Assembly: GCA_943704525.1 (NCBI GenBank)
Contig: CALSCQ010002192.1
Location: 1-12,052 of the forward strand
Reading direction: 5' to 3'
DNA from: Pigoraptor vietnamica
Lineage: Eukaryota > Opisthokonta > Filasterea
DNA length: 12,052 nt
Below the pieces are notes generated by a model. The model saw only the letters and a list, made by a program, of their open reading frames with translations. It was not told where the DNA came from and ran no database searches. Below are positions 1 to 8,901 of the stretch, in pieces. The position numbers and the translations under genes are program-made. Every line of letters begins with the position of its first letter. Position 1 is the stretch's first letter.

Positions 1-113
<113 letters not shown>

Positions 114-139
114 GAAAATTGGCTGTTGTCCTGACTGAC

Positions 140-3100
140 CTTCTCCTCCACCAGAATGAGCGGGAGGATCGGCCGCGCCTGCAGCTGCTTGGGAGACTCG
201 TCGTCCATGGCCGTGCGCAACAGCTGCGACAACATGCCCGGCAGCAGCGACGGATACTGCGCGAACCGCTCCGCAAGCGCACGCGCCTCGGCAGCGTTGC
301 GCGGTCGCGTCAACGTGCGAAAGTAGTGCGACGCAATGTAGTCGATGATAAAGTAGCAGTGGTTCTGCACCGTTTCATCTGTGGCCACGCCATGGGTGAA
401 GATTTTTTCACAACACGACGGTGCGATGTACATTGTCAACAGGGTATACAATTATAGGCCATGTCGTGTCGTGCCAAAGAGGACGGAATAATTTAAAAGA
501 GAACACAAAACAACAACAACAAAAGAACAAGAAACACAATGACGGCGCAAGCGAGGAACGACGACTGCAATTCAAGTGCCAAGGGAGCGCCACCCACCGT
601 ACGAGCAGAGGCCCTCCATCACAGAGGCGAGGACGTACTGGAACACGGGCGGGTCGAGATTCGCTATGAACGAGATGTGGTTTGCGGCAATTGTTTCGAC
701 GAGGGGATAGTAGATGAGCGCCAGCTTGCGAAACACCTGCGCAGACGACACAGTCACCACCCATCGCTCAGAGTCCCACCCGGCAGACGACACAGTCACC
801 ACCCGTTGCTCAGAGTCCCACCGCGCGCTTCGTTACGAGTGGCTGAAACGAGGCGAAGGCAGAGTGCCTAAAACGAAGGCAGGCGCCGTGCTGCAGACTG
901 AACAGCACGAATGGTGCGACCACACTCACCAGAATGTCCTCAATCGGAATCGATAGCGTGAGCTGCACAAACATGTTCAGCCCCAGGTCAAACGCCTGGT
1001 CGCCGTAGAGGCGGAGCACGCCAAAGTTGAGGTAGCTGTCGGCGATGGCATGCCGCAAAATAGAGAAGCACAGCCGGATGCCCTTGTACCTAGCGAGTGA
1101 AGCGCACGATGCGTGAAGACAAGATTAGCGCGAGGAGGGAAAAGAGAGTTCCAAGAACGAAAGATGACGAGGCAAACAAAGGGGCACAGAGGCACGGGCC
1201 TGTGGGGATGCGCGATACGGTCATCTGATCGCATGACATCAAGAGTCTCACTTTTGCCGGTAGAGATTTTCGGCGTTCGGCGTAAGCGTCAGAACGCGTT
1301 CACCTGCAAAGTGGTCGAGACACAAGACAGACACACATTAACAAGCAAACTCAGCAACTCGCTCACAGCCGCTGTTACAGGACGCCCCAACTCACCGTAC
1401 GCCACGATGGCCTTGGAGGCCTCGCGAAAGAGGAGCACTGCGTTTGGCGACGACTGCTCGACCAAGAGGCGCTGCTGGCCGCGGTTGTGCACGAGCTCCT
1501 CGAACATCCGCAACACAGAGATCGATATGACGGGGTCGGCGTACCACAACTCGAGGCCCTGCGACAGCGCGGGAAGAAACTCCGGCAGTCTATGAGGGAG
1601 GCGCGGCTGTAGAGTCAAGGGGTTGATGCAGCGCAAGAACACGCAGGCGCTCTATATGCGTACGTGTGCGTGCGTGCGTGCTTGCTCAGAGTGCGCACGC
1701 AACGGCCCACTCAGTGCGGATACATCATGTCGAACAGGACCATGTTGCTCGTCCTGCGCGAGATGGCCTCGGCGATCCCCCGGATGTCGCGACAAAGCCA
1801 CACAATCGCACGGCCCACCGCGGGCGCGTTGAAAGAGTCGAGCATCCGCCCGCTGAGCTCTCCCATCACGGCGTCCATCCGACCCCGAAACGGGCGCATG
1901 AAATCCTCCAGGCGCTCCTCGTCCTCGTTCGCGTCGCACACAATGAGCTTCGTGAGGGCCGCGTAGTACCTGACACCGAGGCGGAGAGTGAGCTCCAGGC
2001 ACGCCAGGCCACCGCTGCCCATTACGCAGCCACTTTCGATGCTAACGACAGAACAGACGGACACACCACCCACTTTGTCCTGAAACTGCAGCTTGGGTTC
2101 GCGTCGAGAAAGGGAAACTGGGTCGAGTCGTGGTTTGCGAGCATGAACCGCACCGTCTCGAGCTTCGAGAGCATGCGAGACGACGTGTAGCCTTGGGCGA
2201 GCTCCCCGAGGAGTTTGAGCGTGGGCGCAAGCACGCGGTCGTTTGTGCCCCACACCTTCAAATTTGTGACAATCTTGCGCACGACGACGTCGAGCATGAT
2301 CGACTCGTCGCTGATACCGAGGGCCTGGCCGAGGGGGACGTACACGTCGCGCTTCTGTACCGTCTCTGCAGGCAAGGGGAGAGAAGAGAGGAGAATCCCA
2401 TTAGACCCCACCACCACGACCCAATCACAGTGAATGCGACAACAAGAGACGAGAGAGACCTCACTTCGTGGCAGTGATAGGGGTTGAACCCAAATCGACT
2501 AGAGAGAGAGAGAGATAGGGAAAGGAGAGGGCGAAAGGAGAGTACTAGGAAGGACGATAAACAATAGTCACACGCACAAATCGTCCACTTTCAACGCACC
2601 CAGCACAAAGGCTTTCCTGAAGTTCTCAAAGAAATAGAGAAACGCATCCTCAATCCGCGCGCTGTTCGGCCTCAATCGCGCGTTCGCGTCGAGCGCCTCC
2701 ATGGCGCGCAGCACCCGCACAGACAGCTGGCCGTCGAGTTCGTCAAACTTGCCCGTATTGCCACTCGCTGGCGGCGGCGCGTGCCCGATGACCGCCGCAA
2801 CAACATGGACCAGCCACGCCAACTGCGACTCGAGCACCGCCACGCGCCGCATGGCCTCTCCCACGTTCGCACCGCCGCTGCCGACCACGGCGATGGCCTC
2901 GAGGAGCGCTCGCGCGACGGGGTCAAAGAGGTTGGCGAGCGCGATCGCCGTCTTCTCGTACGCGCACCGTCCAATTGCGCCCACCTGGTCGAGAGACGCA
3001 TGCAGGGCATCCAGGTCGTCGAGGGGATCGTCGAGGCCGTCGGCGAGAATCTCTTCAACCGTTTCAAGGTGGCCCACAATGAAGGCCTCAATGACCTGCG

Positions 3101-5147
3101 CCAAGGAAGGGCGTGCAGGCGAGGTAAGGCACGTCGGACAGGTGTAGAGTGCGTGACGGGTGCAGGGCGAGGCGAGGAAAGCAGTGCGTGGGCTGGAGAA
3201 ATTGGCAAGACTGCTGCTCAGCGATGGACGCACCCTGGGAGCATAGACGGGCATGTTGTGCGGGGACATCGAGGGCTTTGTCGCGTACGTGATCGACTGC
3301 GAAGACGACGCCATGCGCTGCCACAGCCCAAGGAGGTAATAGACGCTGTTCGGCGACCACTGCGTCGCGGGGAAAAGGCGGTCGGTTGTGAACAACACAA
3401 GGGGTCACGTATCCATACACCAGAAGCGAGCACAGACGCGTACCCCCCCCCCCCCCCCCCCCCCCCCCCCACGCACACACACACACACACTGCACCGTGC
3501 ATAACAAAAGGGGTTATGAGAACACACACAAAATGCACATGTATCCATACGGAAAGCGAGAGTGCTCATTCCACACACAACCTCCATCGCACAGAAGGAA
3601 ACAAACATGCAACTCCTTGCATTCGCGCGCGCGCACCTGCCACGCCTTGAGGCTCTGGACGGTGAAGTTTGTGAGCAGCTCAATGAACTCGGGGTAACAC
3701 TCGGCCGAGGCAAGCTCCGACATCTGGTAGTTGATCTTCAGCCGCGAGAGAAGGCGGCAAAACTCGTGGTAGTTGGCCGTGTCACGCAGGCCTGTGGAAT
3801 AAGCAGGTCAAAAAAGTGTACGGACACACACCGCGCAACAACTCCCCTCTCTCCACCCTCACGCACACATTCGCACGCGCGGGGGCTCACAAACGCGCTC
3901 TGTCCCCAACAGCCCACCGAGCGATGTCCGCAAAATGTCGCAGATTTTGCTCATTATGTTCGAGAGAAACGTCATTCGCTCGCCGTCGTTGAAGAGCGTC
4001 CGCCGCACCGCCGCGACTTGCACAAGGCACTTCATCGCCTGTGTCACCGCCACGCACACGCACATTGGCGAACGCACAGGCACGGGAGTTGTAATCAGCA
4101 TCTTCTTCCACAACTCACACACGTACGAGGAACAGCACGGCTCGTTTACCTCCGCCGAGCACGGCAACGGTGACGAGGCATAGATGCTAAAGAAGAGCTC
4201 GACTGTGCTCGGATTCTGAAACGCTGACCGCCACGACGAAGGGACCTGCGAAGGCTATTGAGTCAGACGCGTGTCCACTCATCGCACGCTGGTGATACGA
4301 ATTCTTGCGGGTCGCTTGTGTGTGCCAGCACAATGGGCACGCAGACTCATGGGGCGAGGACCAGGTTGAGTTCCAGGGTGCGTACGAAGCACCACGTAGA
4401 GCACCGACCTGCACGACGCAGATGTCGTCGGCCGCATCGTCCGATGCCGTTCCAATGAAGTCAAAAGTGAGGCACGCAAGCGTGAGCTCAAGGAGAGCCT
4501 CGAGCAGTCGCCCCTCTTGAACGGCTGCGAGGGTACAGAGTCAGCACGGCACGCAGACGCACACCGCAGAGTCAGCACGGCACGCAGATGCACACCGCAG
4601 AGCACCATAATGGGTATTGCGCATAACCCAAACACACGGCCGCACGACACGTGGACAGGTCTTTGCATGTGGAGAGTGGGCGCAGTGCGCACCGTCTGGG
4701 ATCTGGAGGGACTTGGAGCGCACTTGGTTGAGCAGGTTGAGCGAGAATTCGAATATCCACAGCAACGACACCTCCCGAAACGAGGTCGCCGTTTTGCGGT
4801 GGCGCGCGAGCGAACGAACGGCGTCGGTCGAGTTCATTTCCGTGACGAGGTTCGCGAGGAGCTGGACGCCAGCGATGCAGTGGTCGACGGACGCCTGCTC
4901 CCAAAAAACAATTTGAAACACAGTGTGAGGAAGGTGTTGTGTTACACGCGCACACTCGAGCGAAAAGATTGCCCGCATTCCAACGGCACATAAGAAATTC
5001 CCACCTGCAAGAACGACGCCACGTTCTCGTGGAGCTTGCGAAAGATGTGCTCGCCCTTCCACGTCTCGGACCAGCACGCCTTAAGAAAAAAGCTCATGAG
5101 TGAATAGATGGATATACACACGCTGGGTATCACACTTTACACACGCA

Positions 5148-5215
<68 letters not shown>

Positions 5216-6648
5216 CACGAATTGTGGTTACTCCGCAGCGTTCCCTTTTCAAAAAATATGCTACATATACACCCGCGCACAATCACACATACGTTACAAG
5301 CACAGCGAACTGGTTCCCGCACCGTTTCGTACCACCCTCACATGCACGCACGTACGCACCTTCGTGATCCAGCAGACGACGCGCATGACCGACACCATCA
5401 CAAACGACGGCAGCGTCGGGTTTTCCACAATGTACGACAGCGCGTAATTGCCTGCGCACAGAAACGCCGGAGAGGCGTAAGCACGTATACCAATTTGCAC
5501 ACCCCACCCCACAAGAGCGAGTGCAACAGCGAGTTGCGATATGGAGAGTTAGTCAGACAAAGACAAGCCCAGGGCGAAGGGGCAAGGGGAACACACATGC
5601 GACGAGGCAGGCGACATTTCGCAGAGTAACGGCGCCCAACACCCACGAATGTCGAGCTTCTCCTCCGTCGAGAGCGTCTGCGCGGCCTTGACGACGCTCC
5701 TCAGCAGCGTCTGCGAGGCAAAGAGGAGGGCGTAGGGGCTGCGGCTGTGGTCCATGATGAAGCGGCACTTGGCCGGCGCGTCGGCCCCCTCGACAAACTC
5801 GGTCACCATTTTCTCGGCGGCGCCGCGTGACTCTGGGTCGGGCGGGTTGTACATCTGGTCGCATAAGGACTCGACCTGCGCCAATTGCTGGGCGCAGTGA
5901 AGGGGAAGCGTTAGAAGAGGAAGAGGGAGGGAAGAGGGAGGAAGAGTGAGGGAAGAGAGAGGAAGAGTGAGGGAAGAGAGAGGAAGAGGGAGGGAAGAGA
6001 GAGGGAAGAGAGAGGGAAGAGAGAGTGAAGAGAGAGGGAAGAGAGAGGGAAGAGAGAGGAAGAGGGAGGGAAGAGAGAGGAAGAGGGAGGGAAGAGGGAG
6101 GGAAGAGGGAGGGAAGAGAGAGGGAAGAGAGAGGGAAGAGGGAGGAAGAGGGAGGGAAGAGTGAGGGAAGAGAGAGGAAGAGGGAGGGAAGAGAGAGGAA
6201 GAGGGAGGGAAGAGAGAGGAAGAGGGAGGGAAGAGAGAGGAAGAGGGAGGGAAGAGGGAGGAAGAGGTAGGGAAGAGAGAGGAAGAGAGAGGAAGAGAGA
6301 AGAAGAGAGAGGAAGAGAGAGGAAGAGAGAGGAAGAGAGAGGAAGAGAGAGGAAGAGAGAGGAAGAGAGAGGAAGAGAGAAGAAGAGAGAGGAAGAGAGA
6401 GGAAGAGAGAAGAAGAGAGAGGAAGAGGAGGAAGAGACCACAAGAACAAAGCGGTAATTGAGGACCGATATCTCCAATTCACAGCATCGAAAAACGGTGT
6501 AACGCAGAAAGCGATCGGCAAGACAGCGACGTTTCACGAGTTGCATGCAGCTTGAGCAGCGCGCGGACGTTCATGAAGACGAGAGAGCAGCGAGCAGTAC
6601 GGAGGTATACGTCAATAGAAGGAGGACAACACACACCTGAGCGTCCAT
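140..6648 (-). CDS. XPO7: Exportin-7-like nuclear transport receptor, 18 exons, 3' end missing
   Basis: Importin-beta superfamily receptor that binds RanGTP and carries folded cargo through nuclear pores. Exons in transcript order: 6648-6637, 5887-5647, 5451-5360, 5079-5005, 4894-4693, 4524-4409, 4245-4150, 4038-3918, 3791-3637, 3359-3234, 3095-2600, 2365-2074, 1969-1724, 1589-1396, 1303-1252, 1089-930, 736-598, 378-140. They total 3054 nt, 1018 codons, with all phases closing. Spliced residues track animal XPO7 almost without gaps. Landmarks are the N-terminal [13 protein letters not shown], the joined LDI-RNYALSY, then [81 protein letters not shown] and [10 protein letters not shown]. The family is all alpha-helical HEAT repeats with an N-terminal importin-beta domain. 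The start ATG at 6648 has A at -3 and G at +4, and the first coding exon is only 12 nt. About 60 C-terminal residues (by human length) lie beyond the left edge, after a gtcagt donor at 139. Family is near certain; exon 1 is less sure. Confidence 0.93.
741..824. repeat. 42-bp tandem duplication beside an XPO7 3' splice site
   Basis: Two adjacent copies (741-782 and 783-824) of a unit starting GCAGACGACACAGTCACCAC, differing at a few bases. They lie in the intron 737-929 just upstream (in transcript sense) of the exon that starts at 736. Only the copy nearest the exon keeps the functional ...GCGCAG end. Confidence 0.9.
2459..2500 (-). repeat. Dispersed 42-bp intronic element, copy A
   Basis: Lies in the XPO7 intron 2366-2599. 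It matches 10856-10897 at 33 of 42 positions without a gap. The most conserved core in plus sense is ATAGGGG(T/C)TGAACCC. In transcript sense it contains GTTCAACCC, which fits the Pol III B-box consensus GWTCRANNC and can fold as GGGU-UCA-ACCC. Function unknown. A GA-rich stretch (2502-2537) follows it in plus sense. Confidence 0.8.
3443..3490. repeat. C28 homopolymer followed by an AC microsatellite
   Basis: 28 consecutive C (3443-3470), then ACGC and a run of AC to 3490, inside the XPO7 intron 3360-3636. The transcript strand carries G28, which could form a G-quadruplex. Glycine-rich and His/Thr-rich reading frames across it are artefacts of the repeat. Confidence 0.95.
4536..4597. repeat. 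31-bp tandem repeat, two copies
   Basis: The unit CAGAGTCAGCACGGCACGCA plus 11 more bases occurs at 4536-4566 and again at 4567-4597 with one difference. The start of a third copy, CAGAGCACC, follows. It lies in the XPO7 intron 4525-4692. Confidence 0.93.
5154..5214. repeat. (AC)n microsatellite, about 30 units
   Basis: An uninterrupted AC dinucleotide run of about 61 bp in the XPO7 intron 5080-5359. The transcript strand is (GT)n. It can form Z-DNA and is expected to vary in length. Confidence 0.97.
5913..6437. repeat. 525-bp purine/pyrimidine tract in XPO7 intron 1
   Basis: The plus strand is almost entirely A and G with only scattered T. The left part mixes GGAAGAGGGA and GGGAAGAGAGA units; the right part (about 6276-6426) is a regular 10-bp repeat GGAAGAGAGA. 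The host intron is 5888-6636 (749 nt). On the transcript strand the tract is a giant CU tract upstream of the acceptor at 5888, with a plausible branch site CTAAC (5914-5910) between tract and acceptor. Arg/Glu/Gly-rich and Leu/Ser/Phe-rich open frames here are repeat artefacts. Confidence 0.95.
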
Positions 6649-6705
6649 CGTGTTAACGTGCTCAACGCCGACGGCGCTAGTGCTGACGACGGTTGTTGCG
6701 GTCGA

Positions 6706-6733
6706 AAGGGAGGCAGGAATGCCCGCCTCCCTT
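6706..6733 (-). promoter_or_regulatory. Inverted repeat in the probable XPO7 5' UTR
   Basis: AAGGGAGGC (6706-6714) and its exact complement GCCTCCCTT (6725-6733) are separated by 10 bases, ending 58 bases before the XPO7 ATG. If transcribed, it gives a 9-bp GC-rich stem in the leader. Whether it is within the mRNA is not known. Confidence 0.5.
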
Positions 6734-7040
6734 GTGGTTGATACCGCTGAGCGTCAGATCTGTGCGCAACGCAGTCACGCCGAGAGATTCTCGAAAAAGG
6801 AACTCTCAAAGAAAAGCCCGCGACAAAGAAAAAAAAAATGGAAGACGTCTGATGCTGAAAAAAAAAAGGATGGAAAAAAAAGATGAACGCCAACACACAA
6901 GCGGGCTAGTGGGACTCTCGGACCAAGGGCAATAGCACGACTGTGGGAGTGCGCTGTGGTGGTTGTTGTAAGAAGGGCGCGTGTGTCACGTAGGAGTGGC
7001 GCGCAAAAGTGAAACTGGCAGATGAGACGAGGGCACTGAC

Positions 7041-7054
7041 ACGTGACGTCACGT
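7041..7054. promoter_or_regulatory. 14-bp palindrome with CRE core
   Basis: ACGTGACGTCACGT is a perfect palindrome. It contains TGACGTCA, the classical CRE/ATF (bZIP) site, and overlaps CACGTG, an E-box, at 7040-7045. It lies about 390 bp upstream of the XPO7 ATG and about 250 bp downstream of the CDK20 stop. The function is inferred from the motif only. Confidence 0.45.
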
Positions 7055-7305
7055 TCTGCTCCACTTGGTCGGCCATTCTAGGGAATGCGTACAATGCAAA
7101 CAGACGTGCGTTCCCAAAGCACCAACGTCCTACTGCCGCACACTCACGCACAGCTGCATGCACGCACGTTGTTGACTGCCTTATGGCAACGGGAGTTCAA
7201 AGCGGCGATGTTTGTTGTGCGTTTTCTTCTCAGGAGCGCGAGATGTCCGATCCAATCAAACAACCCAACTCGTAAAAACGACACCGCGACCGCGGCGCTA
7301 TCGCC

Positions 7306-8689
7306 CTACGCCCAGTCCAGCAGCATTTCGGGCGGCACAATGTCCAGCGGTGCGTCCACATCCACGTCAATTGCGCCCTGGCGACGCGCGCGGTGCCCGT
7401 GTCGCGTGGGGATGGGCAGCTCAGAGTGGTGTGCCGGCAGCGGGTCGGTGAAAAAGTACGGATGCAGCATCGCCTCCTTAGCCGAGATGCGATCGGCGGA
7501 CGAGTAGACCAGAAATCGCTTCAGCAGCGCGAGGGCCTCCGGGGGCGCGTCCGGCACGACGTCCTCGAGGGGTATTGGCGGCATGTGCTGGAATGTGATC
7601 TTGTTGTAGTCTGGCAGCTGCGTGAGGCCCGGCCACGTGCGCTCCGTCGGCGTCCCCAGCACCCGCAGCACGCAATACAGCTGGTCAATGTCGCTCTCGC
7701 CGGGAAAGAGCGGCGAGTTGTTGAGGAGCTCGCCGAAGATTGCGCCGACCGCCCACATGTCGACGCCGGCGTCGTACCGCCGCGCACCGTAGAGGAGCTC
7801 GGGGGCGCGGTACCATCGCGTGGCCACCTGCGCGTACCCGGGGGGAAGCAAGGACGCGAGTGAGCACCCGAATCCGAAAAGATATTTCCTCACAATATTA
7901 CCAGCAAGAGTTGCAGAAATTGATGCCATAATAAAACCGACCCACCGCCACGCAAGGTGCGCGAAAGATTAACAATTGCGATGCCGAGGCACATAATCGG
8001 CCTGGCACACCTGACACCTGCAGCGAGTGACGCTGTGCACGCACGCACCTGGTGGCTGTACAGCCGGTCGCCGTCGTTACTGAAGACGCGCGCAAGACCG
8101 AAGTCAGCCAGCTTGAGATGCCCCGTGGGACTAATCAGCAGGTTCGCCGGCTGCAGCGAGAACAACTCTTCGTTACTCCCAAGACGCTACTAAAAGCTTC
8201 ACGACGGACTCCGCCGTGCACGACAGGGGCATGCCGACGTAGAGAATAACTGTACATCTTCATCAGGAGTACAGAACTCCAGCATCGCAACCCACGCATC
8301 CCCACCTTGAGGTCGCGATGCATGATGTTGTTGTCGTGGCAGTAGGCGACACCCCGCAGCAACATGAGCATGTAGCTCTTGATCTGCGCCTCGGTGAGGG
8401 GCTTGTTGGGGTTCTGCATCGCGTCGCACAGGTCCGACAGCATGTAGTCAAACACGAGCACGAAGCCCGCGCCCTGCGGGAACACCTCACGCAACCGCAC
8501 GACATTGTCGTGGTCGATTTCCTGCAGCGCCTTGATCTCCCTCAACGCGGTGTTGGGGATGCCGTCCTCGAGACGACGCAGCGGGACCTTTTTCAGCGCG
8601 ACCACTTCGCCCGTTTCAATGTGCTTCGCCTGAAACACAACGCCATGCGCGCCCTCGCCGATGCGGCCCAACAGCTTATAGCGCTCCAT
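7306..8689 (-). CDS. CDK20: CDK20/CCRK-type cyclin-dependent kinase, complete, 3 exons
   Basis: Serine/threonine kinase of the CDK20 (cell-cycle-related kinase; Chlamydomonas LF2 is in this group) family, which controls ciliary length and ciliary signalling. Exons: 8689-8306, 8150-8049, 7827-7306 (stop TAG), giving 335 aa against about 346 in human. Visible motifs are the glycine loop GEGAHG (11-16), ATP lysine in VALKK (33), the CDK20-type cyclin helix RRLEDGIPNTALREIK (38-53), catalytic HRDLK (124-128), PANLL, DFG (144-146), RWYRAPE (166-172) and the family C-terminal PLPAHHSELPIP. Both introns are phase 0: one sits between HRDLK and PANLL, the other between SHQ and VATRW. The start is the first in-frame ATG, and it aligns with the human N-terminus. 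The activation-loop Thr of human YTHQ is Ser160 here. The gene is divergent from the SOSS-B gene, 212 bp between the two ATGs, and lies upstream of XPO7 on the same strand. Confidence 0.95.
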
Positions 8690-8901
8690 AGGAAGCGTGG
8701 GCGCGTGCCGCAACCCTCCGTGGAACGAAAGGGCGCAAGTTAGCAAGCACGAAACGTAGAAATACTGCCGGCCAAGTGTCTGTGTGGCCGCCCTGGAATG
8801 TGATCACGTGCGCGAGTTACTTTGTTACTTGCCGGACTGCGCGGATGAGAGACTGGGCCGGCGTTTTCAATCGCGTGCATCGTTCGCCGCCAGCACACGC
8901 C
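8690..8901. promoter_or_regulatory. Divergent promoter region between CDK20 and SOSS-B genes
   Basis: 212 bp separate the two outward-facing start codons, so both promoters and 5' UTRs must share this stretch unless upstream exons exist. An E-box CACGTG is at 8805-8810, and a direct repeat GTTACTT occurs twice around 8816-8830. No TATA box is evident. Confidence 0.55.

Larger units (their letters stand above)
6649..7305. other. Intergenic region: CDK20 3' flank and XPO7 promoter/5' UTR
   Basis: 657 bp between the CDK20 stop and the XPO7 ATG, both on the minus strand. No gene is supported here. It contains A-rich runs at about 6829-6883 (T-rich on the transcript strand), a palindromic bZIP/bHLH-type site at 7041-7054 and an inverted repeat at 6706-6733. 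A T-rich stretch ending in CAG at 6855 on the minus strand looks like a 3' splice site, so a 5'-UTR intron is possible. No canonical AATAAA was seen downstream of CDK20. Confidence 0.6.

Noticed and set aside
1664-2253. Plus-strand ORFs opposite XPO7 exons
   Set aside because: Shadows of the GC-rich coding strand; the minus frame matches XPO7 residue by residue.
2459-2500. tRNA gene (T-arm-like GGGTTCAACCCC)
   Set aside because: The stem and loop do not fit a 5-bp/7-nt T arm, and no D arm, anticodon arm or acceptor stem pairs around either copy.
5647-5884. XPO7 start at 5884
   Set aside because: The codon is TTG, and sequence upstream to a good CAG acceptor matches the family, so this is an internal exon.
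5911-6546. Long open frames rich in Leu/Ser/Phe (minus) and Arg/Glu/Gly (plus)
   Set aside because: They are translations of the GA/CT repeat, which is open in several frames at once; flanking XPO7 exons show this is an intron.
6906-7076. Small minus-strand ORF starting MADQVEQNVTSRVSAL, 56 codons
   Set aside because: It starts at a true ATG but matches no family I know, contains the palindromic site and has no supporting splice or context evidence; it may be chance or an upstream ORF.
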